A DNA stretch of 64,000 bases from Collybia mongolica (GCA_013420905.1 JAAXNY010000001.1:1426001-1490000); one strand, 5' to 3'; positions 23,537-36,410 are shown, counted from the first letter of the stretch. Program-made: numbers and translations. Notes: generated by a model from the letters alone, not told the origin.

Positions 23537-26500
23537 TTATTGTCGCCCACTACTCCCCTTTGCCTCCTTGGTACCACGAGTGTCCCTCTCTTTTCGAGAA
23601 GTTGTGGTTGCTCGTGTCGTGGTCTTGGTCTGCCTGAAACATAGGAATTCAATTCCTGTTGCACGACGCGTTTCGGCCAGAGTCTTCTTGACTCCGTCAA
23701 GGTTGCTCTGTGGATTTTCGTCCCCCGGCCGTCGCGCATACGCTTGAGAAATCTTGTTGTATAAATCTGACAGTGTTTTGGCGGCAGATGGGGTGACGTA
23801 GCGACCCAAAGTTTGATGCATGAACTCAATTTCCAGAGTTGCCTAGGCAAAAAAGTTAGGTGTACGACTTATAGAGATGGAAGGAAGGACGCACACGAAG
23901 CATGCCTCCCATTCCGAAACGTTTCACTTGGCGGAAACACCGAAGAGATTCTTCGGCTAACTCATTGACTAGAGCACTCAGAGTACGATCCAAGAGTGGC
24001 TCTGCAGCTCTACTAACTTGCGCATGTATACCTACCAAGTACATCAATGTTTCATACATGTATTGCCGAATTTCTGAGATGTTCGTCAGATTCGAGATGT
24101 GTTGATAAATCTGCAATAGTTGATACCTGTGGGTTGGGGAGTCTCATACCAATCCATGTCACTATCAAGGATTCCACCACGAAGGATTCCCACAGCGAGG
24201 CTAGCCTTGGGTTTGATGTATCCTTCAAATAGTGTCTTGTCTAATTCTTGTACCACTGTCATCAAGGTCTATAACGGGTTAAAAATCATCACCGGTATGG
24301 GACAAATATGTACCTGTTTATCCTCGTTAATTGACGCCCCAAGCGCAGCTTCTAGTTGGGCCAGCATACTGGGTATCACCGCATTTGATAGGTAACTAAA
24401 ATTGGAGATGACAACAAGAATTCGCGTGTCCTGAAGAGCGAAAATACGTCAGATTTTGTTCAGAAGATGGGAATACAGGGACGCACCCCATCAGTTAGAT
24501 CAAGCAACTCAAAAGGGTTTGGGGCGACGAAAGGCGGCGCATCTGCTAGGGGTCTTATCCCAGTCACTATCGGAGACTCATCGGAGGCCAGAAGGACTAG
24601 TCCATCAAGGAAAGCATACAACGCGTCCAAGAACGCCTTCGTGATTTTGGACACAAATGCTTGAGGTATCGCGTGTTGTTTCGTAGGTTTAGCGAGCGAA
24701 GTCGAAGACAGATCAACCCCACCAGCAATTTTGAAAGCTGCTGTTGTTAGGTGGCGTTGAAAAAGCTCCATTTGTTCAAGATAATGTGTCGTTGATAAAT
24801 CCACAGGACTTGCAATCCACGCTTCCAAGTAATAAAATATACTTGCATCTATATTATTAATCAGCTCTATATAAGAAGGCACAGGGACTTCGACCCACCA
24901 CGTAGCCACGCATTAACAAGTATGTCTTCAAACCTCCATTTCGCGCTCTCAAGCAAGCTCTTCAAACTCGAAGAAACCTCATTAGAAATCTCCATTCCGT
25001 TTAGTTCGTTGACGCTTTCTTGAAGCTCGCCCAAAATTTTCATTAAATAATGGGCTGTAGAAAGGGAATGGCTATCAGTGGGGAGAAGTGGTGGACCATT
25101 ACCACTCGAACTCGGAGAAGCCATCACGGCCATATCGGATAAGGTGAAGAACTCTGAAACTAGTGATATGTAAAGTTTAACGATGTCCAACGCCATTGTC
25201 CGGCTCTGCGTTGGGCTACGACGAGTGCCCGAGGTGGAGGCCTGAGGCTGAGACTTTCCATCAGCCAAATATCAATGGAAAAACTATAGTCCTCACCTTC
25301 CTATACTTTCCTTCCATGAAGCCTTTCGCAATCTTCCAAAAATTAGGCAGATTCGTTAACACTGTCTCCGATATATTTTTCACCATATCCAAGATTGCTT
25401 GCCATACTGGCTCTGCCGACGATTTTGCTACACGAGGAAATGGAACGTGAGTAGCGAGGTAAATATACGAGTAAACCCGAGTCACCGATTACCACATCAG
25501 GTTGCTTGGTCTCTAAAGCAAGGATCGCATCTTGTAGCTGTGCTGCTACTGTTGTTGTCAAACTCCCAGGCCCCGTTGTTTCAGGAGTCATCTTCTCTAT
25601 TGCCGCTGTAATAATGATCAGACAAAGCTTTTCCGTGCGGGCGTTGTACGTTACATTGTATTGAAGCTACGGATGCCCGGTATGTCTTGTTCGTTTGGGA
25701 CAGAATATGTTTGTGTTGACTATCGAAGTATGTCCAGAATGGGTCATCGCCGGGTTGCAAATCTAGGAGGATCCTAATCATGCGTTGTTAGCATCTCTGA
25801 CCACCTTACCAAAATGATACCTACTCGATTGTTCTCTCCTGCTCTTCTAGGCTTCTTGTCGGATCCTGAAGTTGCGAGGCGAGTGTATTCTTCATTTCTC
25901 CCATCGCTTTCTCTACGCTTCCCCACACTTTCTCGAGTATCCGTTTTTGCTGTTGATCACCTGTTGTGGACCCTGTACTATCTTTTAAACTCCCAGAAGG
26001 GAGCAACTGGCCCGGTCGAGATTCCAGCAGCATTTTCCCCTTCTTGTAGTCTCGCATTGCGACGTCATATCGACCCTTCCGCAATGTCAAGAAATTTAAT
26101 ATATAAAGAATTTTTACAATCTTACTGCTTCCACTGATTCGATGATAAAGCTTGGAAGATTGAAAAAGAACTTCGATCGTTCAAACACGCCCAATGTTGT
26201 TCGGAGTCTTTGTGCCTTGGAAGCGTTTTCCAAGACAGGCAGAAAAACTTGGTTTGCTTTCATAGCAGCCTCTGTGATCGAAATCTTCAACATTACAGAC
26301 CCTTGTTTTGGCATGCGCTTCAGATAAACATACGCTTGAGATGGTCTCGGAGGGGCTTTGTGGCGTAGTCGGCTTCGGGTGATAGTAGACCTTCCTTCAT
26401 TTCGGCATACAAAGCTAAATTATTAAGATAAGTAAAGTTTCGGGATAAAAAAATAACAGACTACCATCATTGGCAGCTTTGACAGCAACAAATCGATCGA

Positions 26501-27039
26501 AATTCTCTTCAACCAATATCCGGATGGCCTCCGAACGGGCATCTATCGAACCTTGAAGGTGTGCTATCCCAGCCGCCAGGTCTTGATATGTTGCATTGGG
26601 GTGGACTGCAGACAGGAATGCCTTGGGGTCAAATGACTTGGAGTTGATCAAAACAGCAGCCTCTATTCCACAGTCAACGCTTGTAACCGCCCTGACCATC
26701 TATGGCGAAGCACGTACTCGCTTCCATGGTCATGTCTTTAACACTTCCCCACACACCCTTCGTAAGTGACATATATCTGGGTTCTACTCAAGAGCTTACT
26801 TGACATAACCCCCGATGCCTAGGGGGTCTTGGCCTTCACCATCGCTACTGCTACTGGTCAAAGCCCCCGCTACCGAATCTTCTAATTCATGATCAACTTC
26901 CTCCCACTTTCTATGGTCTAACGTTTAGCTGTAAGGGAAAAAGTGAAGGGGCTGAGTAACCTCACGTTGGATTCAAACTTGAGATTTTATATGCCTTAAG
27001 CAGAGCAGCTTCGTCGATCTCGAAATTCAATTTAGGCAT
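23537..27039 (-). CDS. SEC5: Exocyst complex subunit Sec5 (EXOC2)
   Basis: Subunit of the octameric exocyst that tethers secretory vesicles at the plasma membrane, important for hyphal tip growth. The start at 27039 opens [20 protein letters not shown], then an acidic segment and [13 protein letters not shown]. The Sec5 core includes [60 protein letters not shown] and [13 protein letters not shown]. The C-terminal helical region has [14 protein letters not shown] and [20 protein letters not shown]. The last exon ends [29 protein letters not shown], and a Thr/Arg-rich tail, stop at 23537. Introns are numerous and short. Length (roughly 900 residues) and motif order match fungal Sec5. No lesion was found, although internal exon borders at 25260-25600 are approximate. 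Confidence 0.88.
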
Positions 27040-27437
27040 GAATGTTGCAATGTGATTGATGACGTTCGCCCAGGTCTTTATCGGGATTCAGAGAGGTCAA
27101 AGTATCACACCAAGTTAATTCAGTGCTGTAAAGGAATCACTCGCCGCATTCGCATCAACGTTATAACTCGAAGTTAAGCTGCAATTTACGACTGCCTCAG
27201 GACAGGTACCTCAAATACCTGATGTTTATATTTGCTTGTATCGGTGGCCCAAGCCCCGTAAAGTACCGCCATATCGGCTTGCTTTCATTAACTTTTGCGG
27301 AGGTGGAACTCTCAACAGTATGAACTATGTAGGTATCGAATTACCAAGCTTTAACCAACATTATGGAAAAACATATACACCAAATAGCAAGGCTTTCTAT
27401 GGATGATAAAGTAATAAGTTGCCTCCCCAAGCGCACT
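27040..27437. other. Spacer between SEC5 and SCS7
   Basis: About 400 bases downstream of the SCS7 stop and upstream of the SEC5 start. Nothing gene-like is visible. It presumably contains the SCS7 3' end and the SEC5 promoter. Confidence 0.5.
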
Positions 27438-28909
27438 TTACATGGGAATCAACGTGTTGAATACAACATCCCATATCTTGCCTATTGTGACGTGAGAATT
27501 AGAATTAAAAGAATGAGAATGTCAACTCACTGGTGACGCCGAATCCAAGCTCAAAATTTTTGTAGTGATGTGCGAGGTGATATTTCTTCATCTTACGCAT
27601 ATAATTTGGGAGCATAGAATGGTGCAAGCTGTGAATCATAAGCCCGATGTCAAAGCTTTCGCTTGAGGTGATAAAGAACATACGCGTAGTGCATACAATC
27701 ATAAAGAATGTCTGTATAAGTATTAGTTTTACGGCACTGGAGAGGTGCCACTTTACTCACAGAACGTGAACGCCCCAGAAATTATTCCATTCGCGACAGA
27801 GGCTGGAAAAAGTATGTGGGCTAAACGAGTGAAAGGCGCCTGCAAGACGATAAAGAGAACTGGGGGCATCACTAGCCTCAATCTGGAGAAAACGTAAATT
27901 GAATAGCACCAAGCCATGATAAATCGTATTTTTACCGATCCATGGGGAGGTAGTGGTGTATTCCGTGCATTGAGAAGTGCAAGACGAGAAATACCGGGTG
28001 GTCAGGTAGCACGTCATCGATATGAAACAAGAATCGGTGGAGGGTGTATTCCAATATAGTCCAGATAATGTTACCAGCGAAAAAGCACAACATTGTTTTG
28101 ATAAGAGAGTCCGCCGGAATAGCAGACAATGCATGCAGAGGCAGGGCGGGTTGAGCGAAGAAACTCGGCAAAGGACCCGTGAATTGGAACAAGGAGCGAA
28201 GGAAGAGGTATAATGTAATGGGAGTCCAGAACGCTGGAACCACATACCACGTCGTTCGGGTCAAAATCTGAAGATTTGATTTCTCAAGTTGTTGCCCTTG
28301 ATAGTCTGATTTGGACACACCTCAAGAATCTCTGGGCCAAATAGTCGAGCGGACTGAGGGACGTGACGCGGTTGGTGGACTTGCTTGAGATAATAAGATT
28401 TACTAGAAACATCCGTAAGACTCAATGTCCAAAAGGTCCAAGGAAAACAAAGACTTACCTAAAGTTGGCTTCCCAAACTTGCCTTAGCAGCGGCTTCCGT
28501 AGGTCGAGAAATTGATTCTTCTCGTAGTCCTTGGCAGTATCAGTGTTGTCCGGGTGAAAGTCATCTGTAGCTTCCCAGTCTGCGAGAGAGATGATATGAC
28601 AACTATGTGGGCGTTATGGAACTGGGACATACCATCGCTCACGGTACTTTCGTCGTTCCCAAGTCTACCAATGGTGTATTCCTCTAACATATCGTATGCC
28701 GCCTCGGAATGCTCATGTTCAATCCTGTCTTTCATAACTTGGTCTACATCCTGTCCGGCGTATTTCAAAAGCAAGTCATCTCCGCCTGGATGGTCGTGTA
28801 CGAAAGGCGTGACATCGTAGACCTTTCCATGGCGGGTGATCCAACAACTGGCAGCGGACTTGTGAGTTGCGACATCCTCCGGTGTGAATATACGGATTCG
28901 CTTTGACAT
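27438..28909 (-). CDS. SCS7: Sphingolipid fatty-acid 2-hydroxylase Scs7/FA2H
   Basis: ER membrane di-iron enzyme that 2-hydroxylates very-long-chain fatty acids of ceramides. The start at 28909 (MSKRIRIFTPEDV) leads into an N-terminal cytochrome b5 domain with the haem-binding HPGG (FVHDHPGGDDLLLKYAGQDV). A linker with WEATDDFHPDNTDTAKDYE follows. The hydroxylase domain has membrane helices and His clusters: EYTLHRFLFHIDD, LHFSMHGIHHYLPMD, and YDCMHYALHHSMLPNY with KKYHLAHHYKNFELGFGVTS after a splice that removes an in-frame stop. The last exon reads KIWDVVFNTLIPM, stop 27438-27440. All metal-binding His motifs are present. An in-frame ATG at 28966 would add 19 residues. It sits on the same strand as SEC5. 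Confidence 0.94.
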
Positions 28910-29491
28910 GACGAAACGGGGCTCGGTGAGGAAAGTGAAGGTCTTCTGAGCAAGTTGTCTTGCCACTTTTCAAATTCCCAATCATGGGTTCACATGATCA
29001 CGTGGAAGATCTTCAAATAATATACGATTGACAAACCAAGGAGACCCAGACTGGCCTGGTCGTAATCCAACGCGGCTGCGGAAATTGTCGCAGCTATGTC
29101 CAAGAATAACGCGTACATCCCCGGAAGCGCCATACTGAGAACGCGAGATGTATGAAATTTGGATACGACTTAGCGCTCGTTTTTTGGTTTCATAGCATTT
29201 AGGGGTTCGTCCTTTTGAAACGCATGCCCGTGACATTACCAATTTCCAAGAATCTTGGTTCTAAAGTCCAGCTGAAACCTATGTACTGCAAGTGCTTTCG
29301 TCTTTGTGATGGTGAACATAATGGACCTGGGCCCATCGAATATTCCTACTTCTTACGAACCATCATTCGCTCGGATACCATCGGAACAATAAGATTGAGG
29401 GTATATTCCTACCCACCCTGACTACACAGGTTGACAGAAAAAGATTGCAACCCGTTATCGCGCAGCTTTAAGCAACGTTCTCGCGTCGATT
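28910..29491. other. Spacer upstream of SCS7
   Basis: About 580 bases between the SCS7 start and the acyl-CoA synthetase stop. Short open stretches (28982-29242 minus, 29215-29421 plus) show no family features. I see only a probable promoter and terminator interval. Confidence 0.5.
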
Positions 29492-32256
29492 TCATGACCT
29501 TTCCACCTTCCCAACTAGTTTCTCTTTCATGTCCTTGCTCCATTTGCGTAACACATGCTTCATGACCTTCCCACTGGCTGTCTTCGGAAGTTCTTCTGGA
29601 GTTCCATCTTCTCCCATGAACCAGACCCACGTAGGTGCATTCTACCGTTCAACATTAGCGCGCGCTATGGATTGAGGGGAATGGTGGTCCCATTACCTGA
29701 GGATTCATCACATCCACAACACTCTTTCGGACAGCTTCTCTCGAAATGTTTGTTCCTGGCTGGCGAACTATCCAGGCTCCGACCACTTCCCCATATTTAT
29801 GATCAGGGACGGATACCACTGCTGCCTCTCGGATGGCCCCTTGTGTTAATAAAGCATTTTCAATTTGAACCGGAAAAAGGTTCTAACGGCCTTATTGATA
29901 CGAAACCTTGACGAAGGAGAAGGTCAAAATTCGCACCTCTCCACCCCGAATTATAATATCCTAAGACGACATTATTGAGTGTGCTGTGAGAGAGGGAAAT
30001 GAGCGACTTGCCTTTATCCGTCCTACGACTTTAGCGACGGAATATCAATCAATTTAGGCCAGCAGGAGATACTGAAGGTGCCTACTTCGCAGGTACCCTT
30101 CTTCATCCATTATCCCTTCATCGCCCGTGAACATCCAGAGTGTCCCATCCTCATCCTTCTTCATAACCGCTCGTGTATGTTCTTCATCTTCCCAATACCT
30201 AGACAGGTTTTTAGTTTGGGGTGTGAACGAAAGGATAGGAATCTGAACAACCCTTTCTGGAGTAGATAGCCAGCGATACAGATTTCGCCGGGTACACCAA
30301 CAGGAACGACATTCCCATCTGAATCAATTATTTTGGCCTTGACATGGGGTTGGACTTTTCCGACGGTCTCGACCCGCTTAATAATTGGGTCTGCAGGCGT
30401 TGTTTGAAAACATACTGGGCTGTCAGTCGGGTAAACACAAAAAATTCACTAATGAGAGATTAAATGCCAACCTAGTTTCCGCTATTTAAAGTATTTTTGG
30501 TTAGTTCATCCTTGAACGCTACAAGTTATCCGATCAATGCTTACTCATTCCATACGCGTTTGTGAGGTCCACGAGATTTAGCTTCGCAATGAGGCTTTTC
30601 ATCAATTCAATAGGAACAGGGGAACCAGCAGCAATTCCTGTCCTGTACACCAACGCAAACCGATAATTTGATTCGTTATGAAAATATCAAAAAAATCCTT
30701 CCACGTACCGTAACCTACTCATATCGAGAGCCTCGCCTGCTTGTTGTCGTTTATCAATGTCCGAGAGGACACCAAGGAAATGAGTCGGTACGCCGTGTAA
30801 CGCTGTGCATTTTTCCGCAACCACGGCATCAACGACAGCTTTTGGATCAAAAATCTCCGAAGGGTATACAATGCAGGCACCGTGAGACCAGACTGCTAGA
30901 TTGCCTAAAACGAGGCGTGTTGGAGTAAGTAAGATTGGGCTTAGTAATGTCAAGAAAACGAAGTGCTACTTATCAAAACAGTGGAAAAGAGGTGGGACAT
31001 TGCCTAGAGCGAAGATGTCATGATCAGACGGGAAACATACAGATTGATACGCACAAAGAACATCATTCCCCGTAAGATACATGCATCGACCAATAGATTT
31101 AGCATTGTTTAGTAGATTTGAATGGGTAAGCTTTAAAAAAGATCGATGGGAGCGAGATGATATACTTGTAAAACGATGCTTACAGACACGGCCTTCGGGG
31201 CTCCGGTAGTTCCGCTACGGCCTATCAGTGAGGAGACCCTTGCAATATTTAAGTAATCGTTGACCTGGTAAATTGGAGATTGATCACGTCGTCTTTGGAC
31301 AATGTTTTAGTGATATCACGTTGAAGTGTTCGCTCTTGTACATCTTCCTGCCAGATGAGAATTTCGCGCCAGTCGATAGTGCTCTTTATCTGCAGCTTGT
31401 CCAGTTGCTTATGGAACGTGCCCTGATTGTCAACAACGACGAGATTACGCAGCCCAGGAAGTGCTGGCTCTTGGATATCCCCAGCAGAGGAGTTTCGCAG
31501 TTCCGGCAATGTTTCTGACAACATTTGGACATACGACGACGTCTTGATCTGGGGGACCACGAAGAGATGTTTAACTCCAACCACCTTAAGTGTATTAATC
31601 TGTAAATTTGCGATATCTTTTCACAGCCCGACATTAACACTTATAGAATGACGACCCACCAACTCGTGGGTGCGATAGGCAGGATTGATGGTAACCAGAA
31701 TTGCCCCAATACTAGCACAGGCCCATTGTAACATAGCATATGCACTGACACACCAAAACCCGTCACTACAGTATTCAGCATTGCACACGAAGAATTACCT
31801 GTTGTTTCCCATCACAACCCCAACCCTATCGCCTTTTTTCACCCCCATCCCCAATAAACCTCTAGCAAGGGCATTGTTGTGTCGGTCAAATTCCTCGAAG
31901 TCCCAAGCCAAACGCGTTTCGACCCCCAGGTTTCTCGTTGGTGGGCCACCGTGGACACGGGGAGATTCGTTTCTACATATTAGTGCAGGTCGATCACCAT
32001 GCCTCTGTAGTATTTCTGAGGAAAAGTATTCCGGGAGTGTCCTGGTTTCCAGGGGTGGATACAAAGGTCCGTGTACGGAGGATAGTGTCAGGAAGCGATT
32101 CACAGATTTCTTCAAGGTTAGATGTCCGTTGGAGATTCGACTTGAAATGTGGCGAGTGCCAAGATGAAGACGTAGATGCATGTACATATGTCGAAACCGG
32201 GGAAATAACTTCCTTAGGGCATGTACAAGATGTACGATCAGGGAATTGTAGAACAC
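29492..32256 (-). CDS. AMP-binding acyl-CoA synthetase (ACSF2-like)
   Basis: Adenylate-forming ligase that activates a carboxylic acid to an acyl-CoA. The N-terminus from 32256 is basic and Ser/His-rich, possibly a mitochondrial or peroxisomal-type leader; an internal start near 32190 (MYMHLRLHLG) is possible. Core motifs in order are GVKKGDRVGVVMGN, ACASIGAILVTINPAYRTHE, the P-loop-like TSGTTGAPKAVS (assembled across an intron near 31250-31190), and VPPLFHCFGLVLGN. TALHGVPTHFLGVL, TGIAAGSPVPIELMK, a predicted AETSPV, and the TGDEG and DIIIRGGENLFPVQIEN segments follow. The C-terminal lysine motif is PKTASGKVMKHVLRKW (near 29560), then a stop at 29492-29494. At least eight short introns are needed. 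The substrate cannot be told from sequence; medium-chain or other acids are plausible. Confidence 0.87.
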
Positions 32257-32507
32257 CGAAAGAGGCTGAACATATAAAGAGCAGGAGTTTCCTCAAGCTC
32301 CGAATTGATGGGTCGGGGACGATAGGCGGGAATGTTACTCGGCCCGAAACGCCAGAAAAGGTGCAGCTTTCAAGTTACAAGTAAATTCTATAGACAAGAC
32401 TTACAATACAAGAGGGGTGATTGACAATAGCCAATAAAGATTAGGGCATTAATATACCAAAAGCCTATGCATCTCTATACTCTATATAATCCCAAAAGAC
32501 CATGATG

Positions 32508-33931
32508 CTATCCAAGCCAAGCCGACAGTCCATCATAAACGACAAATACTATTCCACTGCTAGGCACAGCCCGGGCAACAGTCATTCCACAACCAGCATA
32601 AAGGCCTCGAAGACCATATGCACCATACATGCGCATAAAGGTTCCTGCAAAGGAACGAGACAAAGGCTTTCGAGGCGTTGATGACGAAGAATTCGGTCGA
32701 GGGGCACGAAGCTCATCTTCCGTCTGCATCGCGCTCTTTACCGTATCTGCGGGATAAAACGCCAAGACACAGGCACCACCCGAGATGGCACCGGCGAGGG
32801 CTGATTCCCATGGGAGGAGATCTGTGGTTTCCGTTCTGTTTTGTGATGGGGATTCCGAAGTCTGCAGCGATTTCGTTCGACGGTTCCGCAGTGTAACAGC
32901 AACAAGTTCCTTCACAGAAAACCAGGCCGCCGTTCCACCCGTTTCTCGGAGCAGAGTTCCGGTGTGCCCGAGCCATAGGCCACGGAAGCCATAGGTTTGA
33001 ATGGTGGATCGGACAATTGCGAAAGCCCCAGGAGGTCCTGGTATGGTGCTTGCCATGGTGAACGAGGCATTCGCGGGATGGTTATGTAGGATATGGTGTG
33101 TATTAGAGTAGAAATTCATAACAGTTGGATGAGAAGCAGAATATGCAGCCATGGGAAGGAACCGTATTGGAGGTATTATGGCCGACACCGATCGACGGTA
33201 TGCATGAGCTGGTGGAGGCGGCATGTTCATCATTTGGACTTGCATCTTGCACTTCACAAGTTCTATGGGGGTACTGCATCATGAGAATGTCAATATATAA
33301 TCGCAGGACGAAAAGGTCCAATGTCACAACTGAGTGCACATTGAAGAACGAACAGAATGAAACTCGTCGCGAAGCCTGCACCCGCGGCCGCGGCTGCGAG
33401 TTGGGGTATTGAAAGCGGTAGAGGGTGATCATTCCCATCGAGACTGTGTCTCCCAGGTGAGTATGCCCGGATAACGTTTTGAAAAGATGAGTAGGCAACA
33501 AATAGGGCAGCTGTTTCAACCATTGAACCAATAATAGGTACGGGAAGACCCTGTTAGCAAATAAACTGAGAGGAAAGGAGCATCTCAAGGTCATCACATA
33601 CTCTATAAAGCCCTCGAATTCCTTCCTCCTTCCAGGTCTGCCTCAGACAGTCCATTGGCCCACTGAAGCGCAGTCGCGTGGTGGTCGCAGACGAAAGCAT
33701 CTGAGATTGTAGTCGAACTTTTGCCAGGTCGAATGGGTATTCGAATATTTCTGAAACCATTCCTGCAAACTTGAATACAAACATGTTACATTGCGCAAAG
33801 CCGGATTTACAACAGCAACCACTTACACTTCCAAAAGCAATGTTCTTGAGCGCTCCCTCAGCAGAAAAGACCGGAAGTTCGTCGGGACCATTTCCAGAGA
33901 ACCCGACGTGCACAGTATCATCGATATGCAT
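32508..33931 (-). CDS. ORT1: Mitochondrial carrier, ornithine-transporter type
   Basis: Inner-membrane carrier (SLC25) with three repeats. The repeat signatures are YPFDLAKVRLQSQ (near 33740-33700), TPIELVKCKMQVQ (near 33260) and YPADTVKSAMQT (near 32750-32715). Sequence and the third signature resemble fungal Ort1/Amc1, which exchanges ornithine and related basic amino acids for arginine synthesis. The start at 33931 gives MHIDDTVHVGFSGN. After ALKNIAFGS a 57-base intron must be removed to restore FAGMVSE. Further introns lie near 33600-33530 and 33320-33260. The central insert (about 33240-33060) is Pro/His-rich and longer than usual. The stop is at 32508. It is divergent from the small gene at 34171. 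The substrate is by family likeness only. Confidence 0.85.
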
Positions 33932-34170
33932 AGCCAGTTCGGAATGGGCGCGTTGGGTTGTGAAATTTACAAGTACATCGTTGCCGATGTGTGTAATGCA
34001 GTCACAGTTGTCAAAAAAGTCGGAACCGAAAGCCGGATAGCGATCAAGGGCAAAAAAAGAAAAGTTACGGTCACGTCCCGCGCCAAGTATTCGGCCTACC
34101 TAGAACGCGTCTGCTTGGGTCTCACTCGCAGTCTGGTCCAACTCCGGTCTCGCTGCCCAAAACTACGCAG

Positions 34171-34686
34171 ATGTCTCCCAGCGGAATAGTATATGGTGGG
34201 TTTGTATTCAAACACGACGAAATCATTGAATGGGGCAGACGCTTGGGCGCCATTATTGGTGAAGACATGGACGAATGGACGAGAAAGACACCACGCCAGC
34301 TCAGAATAAACTCATTCCTGTCTGCTCAAGCCACAATAGTCAAACAATTGAAGCCTCATGGTTCAGACCTGGAACCCGTTGCTCTAGATACTGGTGATCC
34401 GTAAGTCTCCTGTTAGCTACGTTAGACTGAACCAACCCGCTTGCTGCACCACCAGAGTTAGAGGCGACTGGATGGTTGTTACACAAAAAGGGAAATACAG
34501 CAGGACACTATATATGCGAAACCCAGACGCCATACCAGGATTCCGTGAGGGATTCCGGGAAGCAAAAGCTAGACTCTTGCTACAAGAGCAGGGTACGTCA
34601 ATAACGTTTACATCATGCGCACACTGCCCACCTGCTTCCCAGGTTTCCCGAATGAACAACTGAAATTCGAGACACGATACATATAA
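34171..34686 (+). CDS. Small conserved-looking protein, unknown family
   Basis: Three exons (34171-34400, 34456-34592, 34643-34686) with canonical GT-AG introns of about 50 bases encode roughly 136 residues. The protein starts MSPSGIVYGGFVFKHDEII, has EWGRRLGAIIGED, a basic QLRINSF stretch, GDWMVVTQKGKYSRTLYMR, a charged helix-like FREGFREAKARLLLQEQ, and ends KFETRYI. There is no signal peptide, no membrane segment and no motif that I recognise. A diverged tandem copy with the same exon plan lies at 35102-35608, which supports it as a real gene family. It shares a promoter interval of 239 bases with ORT1. The function is unknown. Confidence 0.7.
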
Positions 34687-35101
34687 TTGCCACCGTGCGT
34701 CGCCCATTATAATCTAGACTACTTGATCGCAACCTATACAATTTATAACGCACTGTTTACCTATACCATCCTTATCGTACACCACCTACTATCCATGGTC
34801 TTCATAGCATAGCATCCATTAACTAGTCCATAATTAATGTCAATTTACGATGTCACACAAGAGTTGAAGTGGCCTCTCCCATCAGAAAGATTCCTTCCTG
34901 TGCATTATCTTTCCTCATGTTCCCCTCTGTAATGAAAGGTACGTCCATCATTACAGTACTCGTGTTCGAATTAATGGTAATCGTGTGGCCATAGTCCGAG
35001 GGTTCCCGCGCCACTTCACGTGATGCTGAGGCTTCAAAGACGTTCGGGCCCCTTGAAATTAAAGAGCAACTTCTCCCATGCGCATAGCTCACAACTTATA
35101 C
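34687..35101. other. Spacer between tandem small genes
   Basis: About 415 bases between the intact small gene and its degenerate copy. No gene is visible; the minus-strand open stretch at 34853-35092 shows no family signal. Confidence 0.5.
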
Positions 35102-35608
35102 ATGGCTCCCAGACTAGACGGAATATTCTACGGCGGCTTTATATTCGACCAGGACGCAATCATGAGTGGGACAGGCGCCTAGGTGCTGTTGTTGGTGAAG
35201 ACCTGGAAGAGCATCTAAGGGATACACGACGACGACTCAGAATACATTCATATATTGCTGCCAGCGCTCTGATTCTCAAGCTAGAATGATATGGTACTCG
35301 ACTAGAGCCCGTTGGTCCAGATGGGGACATGTATGTACGAATAGCCAATGTTAAACATTACCTTAACTAATTACATGGGCAACAGGGACGATGATGACTG
35401 GATGGTTGTAACACGACAAGGGAGGTACAGCAGGAGTGTGTACGCGCAATCCCCTGAATCTGCGCCCGCTTTCCGAGAAGGCGAGAGAGAGGCGAGAGCG
35501 AGGTTATTATTACAACAGCAAGGTATGTTCATATTCACGCGATGAGTGAGCATGTCTTTATCAGATTTTGCAGACAAACAACTCGTATTCGAGACACGAT
35601 ATCAATAA
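35102..35608 (+). pseudogene. Decayed tandem copy of the 34171 gene
   Basis: The copy begins MAPRLDGIFYGGFIFDQDAI at 35102 and matches the upstream gene in exon count, intron places and sequence (RRLGAVVGEDLEEHLRDTRR, DDDWMVVTRQGRYSRSVYA, FREGEREARARLLLQQQ, end VFETRYQ, stop 35606-35608). Two lesions are visible. A missing base near 35163 puts GGFIFDQDAI out of frame with RRLGAVV, and an in-frame TGA at 35287-35289 interrupts exon 1. Introns at about 35331-35385 and 35526-35573 keep good splice signals. A different upstream frame (from 35020) reads through the deletion but lacks the conserved N-terminus. Confidence 0.72.
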
Positions 35609-35906
35609 TCCGGTTAAGTACTACACTGCACCCGTGTACAGTACACATCATAACAGTAAACCATTCGCCCGCTATCGTCTGGGCTCATTACACTTTCGTT
35701 TTACAGTGGCGATGACGTGATGCAGTTCTCCCGTCCGTTGCGGTCATGCCATTTTTTTTGTCTCATTTCATCGTAGGCCTATATGTATGATGATCATTAT
35801 GAAATTACGATTTAGTGTTCGCAACATAGGTTATATTCTAGGCCTCCAATGAACCGTCCTCCTCGATCCATGGTGGTCTGGTCATGTGACCGCGACTTTT
35901 GAACCA

Positions 35907-36319
35907 TTATGTATAGCTAGCCACGGTATGGACGCGCCACGCCTCATCTTTCGTTGCTTGACCCCACGATAGGAATTTTAGGCCCGCACTACAAAAAACG
36001 TCCACGTCTTTTTTGTACTGACTTGTAACTCTTCCGTTATCTTCTACATACCCCATCATTTCGAGTAATCTGGGGGTTCGGGGATTCCGTATTAAAGACA
36101 GCAAGGCTCTAGAAACGAGATTCAAGCCGTGTGTGTGCCTTCCTTGAGGGAGGTTGTTGCAAGAACAGGGTAATACGCCACTGCGGGAAGGTGTGTTGTT
36201 TGTATTTCGGGTATGATAGCGCCCCACCATCGCCTTTCAAATCGCTCATGCCACGCCATAGGTTGACCACCCTCCAAGTCAAACTCCCACATCGCGTCCA
36301 CGAGCTCCGACAAGGACAT
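35907..36319 (-). CDS. Hypothetical protein, weakly supported
   Basis: Two overlapping minus-strand open stretches could be exons of one gene. The first (from 36319) encodes MSLSELVDAMWEFDLEGGQP, then WHERFERRWWGAIIPEIQTT; its composition looks protein-like. The second (36230-35907) is Arg/Ser-rich and includes RNPRTPRLLEMMGYVEDNG. I could not find one convincing GT-AG intron joining them in phase, and I recognise no family. It could be a small real gene, a remnant, or chance. Confidence 0.3.
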
Positions 36320-36410
36320 AGGAAAGTTAACGAATCGATCTGCATATTTGTTCGATACATAGATAATTGATACATTTAATATTAAGCTACAACCGCGTGC
36401 ATCGAGCCAC

